From Microcaldota archaeon (lineage in GTDB: Archaea; Micrarchaeota; Micrarchaeia; Micrarchaeales; Micrarchaeaceae), in contig JASHRG010000032.1 of the NCBI GenBank assembly GCA_030037495.1, positions 1-34,068 of the forward strand: DNA of 34,068 nucleotides, read 5' to 3'. The notes below the pieces were generated by a model. The model saw only the letters and a program-made list of their open reading frames with translations. It was not told where the DNA came from and made no database searches. Below are positions 26,669-34,068 of the stretch, one piece after another. Both the position numbers and the translations under genes were made by a program. Position 1 is the first letter of the stretch; every line of letters begins with the position of its first letter.

Positions 26669-28069
26669 TCATGTTGAGCAGATCGCGGTTATTGCATTAG
26701 ACGGCGCATTGTAAACTATCGATAGTATGAACGGGGCCAGCACCGCGATTATTGCTCCGGCAACGCCTCCCATTATCATGCCCATGGCGTAGGCCTGCAC
26801 CTGGCCGCGCGCCTGCCCTGGAAGTATCTGCGCTCCCGCGTATATTGCGCCTCCCAGTATCATCAGGGTCAGCGCAAGTATGAACACGATTACGTTTACT
26901 ATAGTGTACACGTTGCATATTGCCTGGATTGCGAGGTTTGCGCCGATGCCTCCGCTTGCGCCGCCCCCGCCTCCGGTTGCTGCGCTGGTTTGCAGCGTTG
27001 CGGATTGCGCCACCCATCCTGCTGATGCAGTATCTGCATAGAAGCACAGTGGATAAGACGATGCGCTAGCTCCGCCGAATGTATAGCCACCTCCTGAATA
27101 TCCTGAGATGGAATTTGCTATAAGGCATGGGGCTGCGCCTGACGTGCTGCATAGAGGCAGGGCCAAGGAATCCGGATCTGTCCCGGAAGAGCACGATGTG
27201 TCCCAGGTTATAGCGGTGCATGTGCCGCCGCTTGAGCACGGACACGTTGAAGCCGTGCATGTGAGCGAGAATGTGTCCCCTTCCCCGCCTGTGGCGCTGG
27301 CAGTGTCGCCGCTTGGAACAGAAACCCCGTTTATATAATCAGTGAACGAGTCGGTTGGCGCAGGCTCAGATATTGAAAGCGTTGTAGATCCGGCCAATGG
27401 CTGACCTGTTGTAGCTGTTGAATAGCCGCATATATTGTCAATGCCACCTGCCGCACTTGAAACCGTGTCCAACACGGTTAGGGCGTCGCCAGATGTTGTG
27501 GCTACCAGGCAGGGCGTTGTAACTGGCATTGTGTAGGAACCTGTGCCGCACGAAGCTGGCAGCAGAGCAGGCATAGACGCCGGGCATGCGCTTGCTCCCT
27601 CGTCTATGATGCTTGTTGCGCCGCTTGAAGTGCATCCACCTCCTATGCAGGACGCCTCAAACTGGACGCTTGTGGGGCTGGTGCATGATGCATCGCTGAT
27701 GCAAGTTGCAGAAAGGTCAAGCACAGCAGATGAGGGGTTCACTTCGCAGGTTGGCTGCGGGCTCAGCAATGTGCCTGACAATCCAGAAGCAGCGCAGAAG
27801 AAGCCCTCAACGCCGTCTATGGAGCCAGCGGAGCAGGTCGTGCCGCTTGAGAGTGTGACCTGAGAGTATGCAACAGACCCGGCCTCGCAGCCCGAACACT
27901 CGGTTGAACTGGAGGTCTCGCATATGTCTGTAGCAATCGTGAACGAGAGCGGTGAGCAGGTTGTTCCTGAGGATTCTGTGCAGGTCTGCGAGTGTGCCAC
28001 CTGCATTAGCTGAGGAATGAATGCAGAGATCACCGCAGCAAGCACCACTAGCCTGAAAAAATTATTCAT
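26669..28069 (-). CDS. Secreted Cys-rich protein with C-terminal VirB2-like pilin module
   Basis: 466 aa with about 26 Cys by hand count. Last 84 aa (26669-26923): 'ICNVYTIVNVIVFILALTLMILGGAIYAGAQILPGQARGQVQAYAMGMIMGGVAGAIIAVLAPFIL...ICST'. Confidence 0.75.
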   Translation of the reverse strand: MNNFFRLVVLAAVISAFIPQLMQVAHSQTCTESSGTTCSPLSFTIATDICETSSSTECSGCEAGSVAYSQVTLSSGTTCSAGSIDGVEGFFCAASGLSGTLLSPQPTCEVNPSSAVLDLSATCISDASCTSPTSVQFEASCIGGGCTSSGATSIIDEGASACPASMPALLPASCGTGSYTMPVTTPCLVATTSGDALTVLDTVSSAAGGIDNICGYSTATTGQPLAGSTTLSISEPAPTDSFTDYINGVSVPSGDTASATGGEGDTFSLTCTASTCPCSSGGTCTAITWDTSCSSGTDPDSLALPLCSTSGAAPCLIANSISGYSGGGYTFGGASASSYPLCFYADTASAGWVAQSATLQTSAATGGGGGASGGIGANLAIQAICNVYTIVNVIVFILALTLMILGGAIYAGAQILPGQARGQVQAYAMGMIMGGVAGAIIAVLAPFILSIVYNAPSNAITAICST

Positions 28070-28102
28070 CTTAATACCACGATTATTACTTGATGCATAA
28101 CC

Positions 28103-28112
28103 CTTAAATATA
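28103..28112 (-). promoter_or_regulatory. Candidate TATA box for the 466-aa pilin-module protein
   Basis: 'cttaaatata' about 36 nt upstream of the ATG at 28069. Confidence 0.4.
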
Positions 28113-28139
28113 TGCCGTTTGCCTTTTGCGCCGGATCTT

Positions 28140-29204
28140 TTATACAGCTGCCTTTAGCAGGTTGCCTACTATGCTCTGGTAGGCTTCGCACGATGTCCAC
28201 TGCGCTGGCTCTTCGCCCTTCTTTATCGCGTCCCTGACCGCTTGCGCCTCCCCGCCCCACCATATGTTGTTTAGGTCGAACCCTATGTCACGCACATTTG
28301 CAATCTTTTTGTCCCACATTATCGAAGGGTATATGTTTCCCCAGCTGTCAAGGAAGAGCGATGCCTCGAGGCTCCTGCTCCTCATCGGCTGCTTTCCAGT
28401 TTTTGCAAATGAGAGCAGTTTCTTGAGAAACGCTGTTTCCACAATCTGTATAGGGTCCAGCTGCTGCGTCCTCATCTCAATGAATTGCCCAAGCTCAGCG
28501 ATAACGTCGCTGCTTGCTGCGCCCACGTTATTGTTCTGGTTATGGTAGTAATTTGATGAATTCTGCGCCAGGTTTATGTGGAAATCGTTTGGCGTTATGC
28601 CTGGAAGCTCCTTCATGACCTCATCAATAGTCTTTACCAGTTGTCCCTCATTGAATTTGGTTATGGTGTAGCCGAAGAAGAAAGAGAACCCGGTATGCTC
28701 CTTCTTCAGTTCCATGAACTTTCTTGCAAGAGCCATGACCTTGTCGAAGTTGCCAGGAACGCCCCTGACCCTGTCGTGCACTTCTCTGTGGCCGTCAAGG
28801 CTCAGCGTTATTACAACTCTTGGTATGCCAAGCCTTAGTATCCCTGCCAATCTGCTCGCCACAAGCTCATTGCTGCACAGTGAGTTTGTTGGCATTGTCA
28901 GTACGTATAGCTCTTTTGAATTCTCCTTGAACGCCCTGGCTATCTCGACTATGTCACTTCTGAGGAATGGCTCCCCGCCTGTAAGCTCAATCCACCTGAA
29001 TGATGGATTCTTCTTTGCGAATTCCCTTATCTCCTCTATTGCCAGTTCTCCAGTGGGCTTCAGCTGCCATATGTTGCAATGCAGGCATCTTGATTGGCAT
29101 TTCATTGTTATTGCAAAGTTCAGTTTATATGGTAGCCTAAGCGTTGAGAAGTTGCTTCTCAGTGCCATGGCGGCGAGGCCAACCAGCTTGTTTACCCTGC
29201 TCAT
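28140..29204 (-). CDS. Radical SAM domain protein
   Basis: 354 aa. 'CQSRCLHCNIW' (CxxxCxxC) and 'IELTGGEPFLR'. Confidence 0.88.
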   Translation of the reverse strand: MSRVNKLVGLAAMALRSNFSTLRLPYKLNFAITMKCQSRCLHCNIWQLKPTGELAIEEIREFAKKNPSFRWIELTGGEPFLRSDIVEIARAFKENSKELYVLTMPTNSLCSNELVASRLAGILRLGIPRVVITLSLDGHREVHDRVRGVPGNFDKVMALARKFMELKKEHTGFSFFFGYTITKFNEGQLVKTIDEVMKELPGITPNDFHINLAQNSSNYYHNQNNNVGAASSDVIAELGQFIEMRTQQLDPIQIVETAFLKKLLSFAKTGKQPMRSRSLEASLFLDSWGNIYPSIMWDKKIANVRDIGFDLNNIWWGGEAQAVRDAIKKGEEPAQWTSCEAYQSIVGNLLKAAV

Positions 29205-29293
29205 TGAATCCTCTTTTTATTGGCAGATAAGCCTATGCCTTTACATATATTTATATTGGTGCTTGTGCCTAGTTAGATAGAAATCGTGCGTGC

Positions 29294-29980
29294 ATGAGCA
29301 CTCCATATTTATCCATAATAATCCCGACGCTGAATGAGGAGAGGAACATAGGCAGGCTCCTTGCAGAACTAAGAACGGTGGCTCGCAGCCACACCCATGA
29401 GACAATAGTGGTTGATGGAGGCAGGGACGGGCCTTCCTCAGACAATACTGTAAAGATAGCAAAAAAATACGGGGCCAGGGTGCTCTACGACAACATGGGC
29501 AAGGGCTCTGCCCTGATAAGAGGGTTCGACGCAGCAAAGGGCAAAATCATAATATCAATGGACGCTGACCTGTCTCACAGCCCTAATGAGCTTAGGCTCC
29601 TTGTCTCAGGCATAGAGACCGGATACGACATTTGTGTTGGCTCAAGGTTCATAAGCGGCGGTGGCTCGTCCGACATGCCAGCTTTCAGAATCTTCGGCAA
29701 CAAGCTCTTCGTGGTGCTTGTCAACGCGATCTATGGGACAAGCTACACTGACATGTGCTACGGATACAGGAGCTTCACAAGGAAGGCGCTGAAGAAGATG
29801 AAGCTCAGCGAAACAGGCTTTGGCATAGAAACAGAGATAAACATAAAGGCAAAAAAAGCGAACCTCAAGGTGCTGGAGGTCCCCAGCTTTGAGAAGAAGA
29901 GGGTTGACGGCGAGGGCAAGCTCAGGAGCTTCAGGGATGGCTTTGTCATACTGAAGACTATACTTGGCAATGTGTTCTAG
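29294..29980 (+). CDS. Family 2 glycosyltransferase, dolichyl-phosphate mannosyltransferase-like
   Basis: 228 aa. 'LSIIIPTLNEERNIGRLL', 'IIVSMDADLSH'-type DxD (IIISMDADLSHSP) and 'VGSRFISGG'. The only + strand gene after top6B. Confidence 0.88.
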   Translation: MSTPYLSIIIPTLNEERNIGRLLAELRTVARSHTHETIVVDGGRDGPSSDNTVKIAKKYGARVLYDNMGKGSALIRGFDAAKGKIIISMDADLSHSPNELRLLVSGIETGYDICVGSRFISGGGSSDMPAFRIFGNKLFVVLVNAIYGTSYTDMCYGYRSFTRKALKKMKLSETGFGIETEINIKAKKANLKVLEVPSFEKKRVDGEGKLRSFRDGFVILKTILGNVF

Positions 29981-31738
29981 CTACTTCACTGTTGCGTAGT
30001 AGAAACTGAACTGCTTGCCCATAGGTGCGTATGTGGCATTCGCAATTGGCTTCAGAGAAACCACGCTGTTTAGGTTCTGGCAGAGATTGTCCGGAGTATA
30101 GCACCAGTATCCGTAGTCTACAACAAGGCAGCTGTACGCGCTTGTTACGTTGCTGAGCTCCTTCGCATTGTATATGTAGCTCATCTGAAGCGCGCTCCTG
30201 TTGTTTATGTTGAACAGCGTTGGGTCGTATGTAAACACTATGCAGTCGCTTGGTATTAGATGTGAGTCATTATACACGAAGTTCTCGTAGAACCTTGCAT
30301 CGCCAGCCTGCATTATGTTTGATGGCTGTACTGTCAGCTGCGGCACCATCAGGTATATTGAGTAGAGTATCAGCAGCACAAGTATCGTTGCTGCGACCAT
30401 GGCAACAATCATCTGTGCACCTGGCCCTTTCCTGTAGCGCCTGCTTCGCATCAGCTTTTCAAACGAGCCATTTGCAACCTGTATTATTCCAGAGCAGCCG
30501 AACCCCGCGAAGATGCTAGCCTGTGCTACAAGGCTGAGCATGTACCTCCAGTCAACCCCGTAAGTTACTCCTCCAGCATAGAATGCGGTGTACAAAAGGA
30601 AGAAAGCTAGGAACCATATTCCAAGCGCCGCAAGCTCCCTGCGTTTCTCAAATACCATCAGTACCGCACCCAGCACTGCAAGCACGGTGAAAAGGGGCGG
30701 CTGCATTATGTACTGAGTTTGGAACTGGTCAAGCCAGAAGAGGGAGTTTGCGCATATGTTGTACTCGAAATAATTTAAGCCAAAGTTGCCTGTTGCGGTG
30801 ATGCTTCCACTGCCGCAGGTGTTCTGCACTGTTGTGCCCTGTGCACCATATGATGCGGTCGTATACTGCGCGTACACGTAGAATATCTCCGGTATTAGGG
30901 ATATTGTCAGAACTGTGAATATTATGAGGCACGCGTTGCTGCTCAGCGCCTTCTTCGCCAATGTCATGTTCCTTTTCAGTGACCGTGTAATGGAACGATC
31001 GTCAAGTACCAGGTACATCACCGCTATGATGGGCAAGAACACGAGTGCCTCAACCTTCATGTATGAAACCACAACCAGCGATGAGGCCAGCATTGCAAAA
31101 GTATACACGCTCTTTTTCCTAATGAATACGAGCATTGCAAATATCGCTATAAGCGAATATGTCAGCATTGGCATGTCGGAGCTTGTTGCCCTTGCCCAGA
31201 CCAGCACAACCGGAGTGATGCCGAACATAAACTCTGAGAAAAATGCTGCCCTGATGTCATTGAGCAACAGCAGTGCAACGAAGAAGGAGATGAACACTGC
31301 AATGGCAGACAGCGCAAAACCTGTGTCGAATGCCGCATCTTGGTTTACTCCAAGCAGCGCAAACCCTATTGCAAGATTGAACGATGTTCCTATTGGTTCG
31401 TGAAATATCTCCCCTATGTAGCATGTGTTTGGAGTCCCGAAATCGCACATCCATGCCTGGCCTGTATGGAGAAGCTGCTGCGCCATAGCCTGGTATATCG
31501 CGTCATCGAAGAAGAGCTGCTGGGTTGGCTGCACAAGATAAAGCTCTGCACACGCGAACACTAACACTATTATAACGACGAGTGCTATGTGCCATTTCCT
31601 TAATTTGCATTGAGAAAAGACTGACAGCATCTGCTTCTTCCCAAGGGCAATTGAAACAAGCAGCGTGATGAAAGCTATGAGCAGCCCTATGGTCATCGAG
31701 TATTCAGTAAGGCTCTGCGCAGCCACAAAAGCGCTCAT
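29981..31738 (-). CDS. GT-C fold (PMT/ArnT-like) membrane glycosyltransferase candidate
   Basis: 585 aa, many TMs. 'FFDDAIYQAMAQQLLHTG', 'HEPIGTSFNLAIGFALLG', 'WARATSSDMPML'. Confidence 0.7.
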   Translation of the reverse strand: MSAFVAAQSLTEYSMTIGLLIAFITLLVSIALGKKQMLSVFSQCKLRKWHIALVVIIVLVFACAELYLVQPTQQLFFDDAIYQAMAQQLLHTGQAWMCDFGTPNTCYIGEIFHEPIGTSFNLAIGFALLGVNQDAAFDTGFALSAIAVFISFFVALLLLNDIRAAFFSEFMFGITPVVLVWARATSSDMPMLTYSLIAIFAMLVFIRKKSVYTFAMLASSLVVVSYMKVEALVFLPIIAVMYLVLDDRSITRSLKRNMTLAKKALSSNACLIIFTVLTISLIPEIFYVYAQYTTASYGAQGTTVQNTCGSGSITATGNFGLNYFEYNICANSLFWLDQFQTQYIMQPPLFTVLAVLGAVLMVFEKRRELAALGIWFLAFFLLYTAFYAGGVTYGVDWRYMLSLVAQASIFAGFGCSGIIQVANGSFEKLMRSRRYRKGPGAQMIVAMVAATILVLLILYSIYLMVPQLTVQPSNIMQAGDARFYENFVYNDSHLIPSDCIVFTYDPTLFNINNRSALQMSYIYNAKELSNVTSAYSCLVVDYGYWCYTPDNLCQNLNSVVSLKPIANATYAPMGKQFSFYYATVK

Positions 31739-33441
31739 ACTCCACCCCTGTTTGTCACAAAGAGCCCGTTGATGAACATGTGCTTGGTTTTCGTGGCCTT
31801 CATTATAGACACAGCATCCTCAGGCGTCATCACTATGGGAAATCCATGGAGGTTGAAGCTGGTGTTGAGCACAATTCCATCGCCAGTGCTCTTCTTTACT
31901 TTCTTAAGCAGCTCAAGGTATCCTGGGTTCTCATCGCCAACCATGTGAGGCCTTGCTGACCCGTCTACATGGGTCACAGCTCTGGTTATGTCCCTCTTTG
32001 ACTCCCTTGTCATGTAACCCATTGTCATGAACTTGTCTAAGCCCTTCCCATCATAGTCAAGGATCTTCGGCACGTCCTCTTCAAGTATTGAGGGTGCAAA
32101 AGGCTGGAACCATTCCCTTTTCTTTACATAGATGTTGAGCCTTTCCCTTGTGTCCACTGAATCGCTTGCAGATATTATGCTCCTGTTGCCTAGAGCCCGT
32201 GGCCCGTACTCCATCCTGCCCTGGAACCACATCAGGTAATTGCCATTGCCAAGCAGCTCGGCCGCGTGTGAGGCTTGTTCCTGAAGGCTCTGCTTCTGGT
32301 ACTGCAGAGACCTGTCGCTTTTCACTGCACTCTCAGTTTCCTCTTCGCCGTAGTCGTTTCCAAGGTATGCGCTGAACCTGTAGTCGGTCTCCCCTGTCTT
32401 CATGTAGTTTGAGTATAGGGCGCTGCCAAGCGCTATGCCGCCGTCGCCCATGTGCGGGAAAATATACCAGCGCTTGAGGTGCTCAAGCTTCCTTATGTAC
32501 ATGTTGGCCTTTATGTTTGCGAATACGCCTCCCGCAAACACCACGTCGGTTATGCTGAACCTGTCTATAAGGTTGCTCACATATTTCAGCAGAACGTTCT
32601 CCAGTGCCTGCTGCGCCATGTACGCAAACTGCTCCTTTGGCAGTCTGAAGAGCACGTTCCTTAGCATATCGTACTGGGTCCATGGGCCATACCTCGCCCT
32701 GATTGATGTGCCCACTACCTTGAAGAAGTCCTTGAGCAGGTTCTCTTCATATGAATAAGGATATGAGTAGCACGCCATCGCCATGACCTTGCCCTCATCC
32801 TCGAGCTCGCGCATTCCAAGCAAAGTGGTCACCTGCTCGAAGAATACGCCAAGCGAGTCCCTAGCGGCTATGCCAAGTCTTCTCTCAAGCTTTCCGTTCT
32901 CAAGTATGCTTACGCTTCCGCACAGGCCATCGCCAAGCCCGTCAAGCGTTACGACCAGGGATTTCTTCAACCCTGAAGTGAACGCAGCCGTTGCTGCGTG
33001 GGCGGTGTGGTGCTCCACTACGTTTAAACTGAAGTTCCTGAAGCCCATGCTTCTTAGGCTTCTTGAGACCTGCGATTTGCTTATCTGATTGCAGAGTGGA
33101 AGAACCCCTACCTGTGTCACAAGGTACTTCCTCTTGTGGAGCACATGTTCGAATCTTGGCCTTGGCCTTTTCCTCCTTCTTAGCAGGTAGTACTCCTCCT
33201 TGAAGAACGGGAATACCCTTTCAACTGTCTTTGATATCTCTGTTGTTGTGAAGGCAACGTTCTCTATTTCACTGTGCTTCAGCCCCGCGTATGCAAGCGC
33301 TGCGTTTATGGAATGAACTGGGAACTTCACTTCCAGTTTTCTCTTTGTGAACCTCTCCTCGTTTGCCGCATAGACTATCTTGCTGCCCTCTATAAGCGCA
33401 GCCCCAGAGTCGTGCCCGTCCCATATGCCAAGAGTGTACAT
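31735..33441 (-). CDS. Carbamoyltransferase, NodU/CmcH family
   Basis: 568 aa. 'GIWDGHDSGAAL', 'VEHHTAHAATA', 'TLDGLGDG', 'FAGGVFANIKAN', 'GRMEYGPRALGNRSI', 'LNTSFNLHG'. 4-nt overlap with the downstream GT-C gene. Confidence 0.92.
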   Translation of the reverse strand: MYTLGIWDGHDSGAALIEGSKIVYAANEERFTKRKLEVKFPVHSINAALAYAGLKHSEIENVAFTTTEISKTVERVFPFFKEEYYLLRRRKRPRPRFEHVLHKRKYLVTQVGVLPLCNQISKSQVSRSLRSMGFRNFSLNVVEHHTAHAATAAFTSGLKKSLVVTLDGLGDGLCGSVSILENGKLERRLGIAARDSLGVFFEQVTTLLGMRELEDEGKVMAMACYSYPYSYEENLLKDFFKVVGTSIRARYGPWTQYDMLRNVLFRLPKEQFAYMAQQALENVLLKYVSNLIDRFSITDVVFAGGVFANIKANMYIRKLEHLKRWYIFPHMGDGGIALGSALYSNYMKTGETDYRFSAYLGNDYGEEETESAVKSDRSLQYQKQSLQEQASHAAELLGNGNYLMWFQGRMEYGPRALGNRSIISASDSVDTRERLNIYVKKREWFQPFAPSILEEDVPKILDYDGKGLDKFMTMGYMTRESKRDITRAVTHVDGSARPHMVGDENPGYLELLKKVKKSTGDGIVLNTSFNLHGFPIVMTPEDAVSIMKATKTKHMFINGLFVTNRGGV

Positions 33442-33516
33442 AAGCCCACAGAACCCAGATTGGGATTGCTACTCTATTTTAGGAAGAGGATTTATTAAAC
33501 TGTGGAGTTCTTCTAC

Positions 33517-34059
33517 TTATTTCGTATCTGGCTCGTCTTTGGGCTTCTTCTTGGATGTCCTTCTTGCCCTCGGCGTTGCGCTCTCTGATATGTGAGCCTG
33601 CCAATCCATGTGTGCCTTCTCGTCCTGCTGCCTCTCCTTCTCGAGCTGCGCCTGGTGCTCCTTCTCTTTTGACTGCTGTTCCTCCCAGTCCTTTCTTTCC
33701 CTTTCGCGCACCACAGATTCCTGTTCGCCTGCCCTTTCCTGGCTTCTTGCTATCTCCACTTGCCTGTGCTGGAGCTCCTCTCTTCCATGTCTGTCCTTTT
33801 CCCAGTCTGCCCTGGCCTTCCTTCCCTCCTCTGCCAGCTTAGCAGCATACGCTACGCGGAATTCCTCGCTGCTCTTGAGCGCGTTCTTTATCCATTCCCT
33901 GTCTGAGAGCTCGTGGGCGCGTGCGCGGCCCTCTTCCAAATAATCGGAGGTATACTTTTCGTGGCTTCTGCGTGCGCCCTCTCTCATCTGTCTCCATGAT
34001 GGAGCGCTGTATTTTGGCCTTTCGGTCTCTTCGTCGATCTTTGCATAGCTGCTAAGCAT
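33517..34059 (-). CDS. Highly charged helical/coiled-coil protein of unknown function
   Basis: 180 aa, E/K/R/Q-rich, basic C-terminal tail 'RARRTSKKKPKDEPDTK'. Frame stays open upstream of the ATG to the window edge, so the start is uncertain. Confidence 0.55.
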   Translation of the reverse strand: MLSSYAKIDEETERPKYSAPSWRQMREGARRSHEKYTSDYLEEGRARAHELSDREWIKNALKSSEEFRVAYAAKLAEEGRKARADWEKDRHGREELQHRQVEIARSQERAGEQESVVRERERKDWEEQQSKEKEHQAQLEKERQQDEKAHMDWQAHISESATPRARRTSKKKPKDEPDTK

Positions 34060-34068
34060 AATGCCTGG

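Noticed and set aside
2290-28069. Archaeal type IV pilus / archaellum locus
   Set aside because: No class III signal peptides, no FlaI/PilT-type ATPase motifs and no FlaJ/PilC-like gene; the ATPase is VirB4/HerA-like and the pilins are two-helix VirB2-like.
28714-29280. 188-aa + strand ORF opposite the radical SAM gene
   Set aside because: Antisense shadow of a well-supported CDS with a CxxxCxxC motif; no recognisable domain or initiation context of its own.
30915-31403. 162-aa + strand ORF opposite the GT-C gene
   Set aside because: Hydrophobic-looking only because it mirrors TM-coding sequence; no independent evidence.
1-34068. tRNA or rRNA genes
   Set aside because: No convincing cloverleaf or rRNA signature noticed; intergenic gaps are mostly under 100 nt. 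Not checked with tRNAscan-SE.

Overview
The window is chromosomal-looking archaeal DNA, DPANN/Micrarchaeota-like by inference from Topo VI-B, archaeal TATA boxes and gene content; taxonomy was not tested. It opens with the 3' part of DNA topoisomerase VI subunit B on the + strand. Nearly everything else is on the - strand and dominated by a ~26 kb locus (about 2.3-28.1 kb) that I read as an elaborated VirB/Ced-like (type IV secretion or DNA-import-like) surface apparatus. It contains one VirB4/HerA-type ATPase; a standalone paralog of that ATPase's C-terminal helical module; two 2-TM proteins resembling VirB3 plus the VirB4 N-terminal domain; six tandem polytopic VirB6/CedA-like paralogs; two tiny VirB2-like pilins; and four large secreted Cys-rich proteins (466-980 aa). 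Each large protein ends in the same VirB2-like two-helix pilin module. An invariant cysteine pair brackets the module in all six pilin-type proteins, and the large ectodomains share a recurrent 'PCL...Y.(F/V)C(A/G)Y' repeat. No VirD4, relaxase, VirB11 or integrase is visible. The right flank encodes a radical SAM protein, a GT2 glycosyltransferase, a GT-C type glycosyltransferase and a NodU/CmcH-type carbamoyltransferase. All homology calls are by eye, with no database search.
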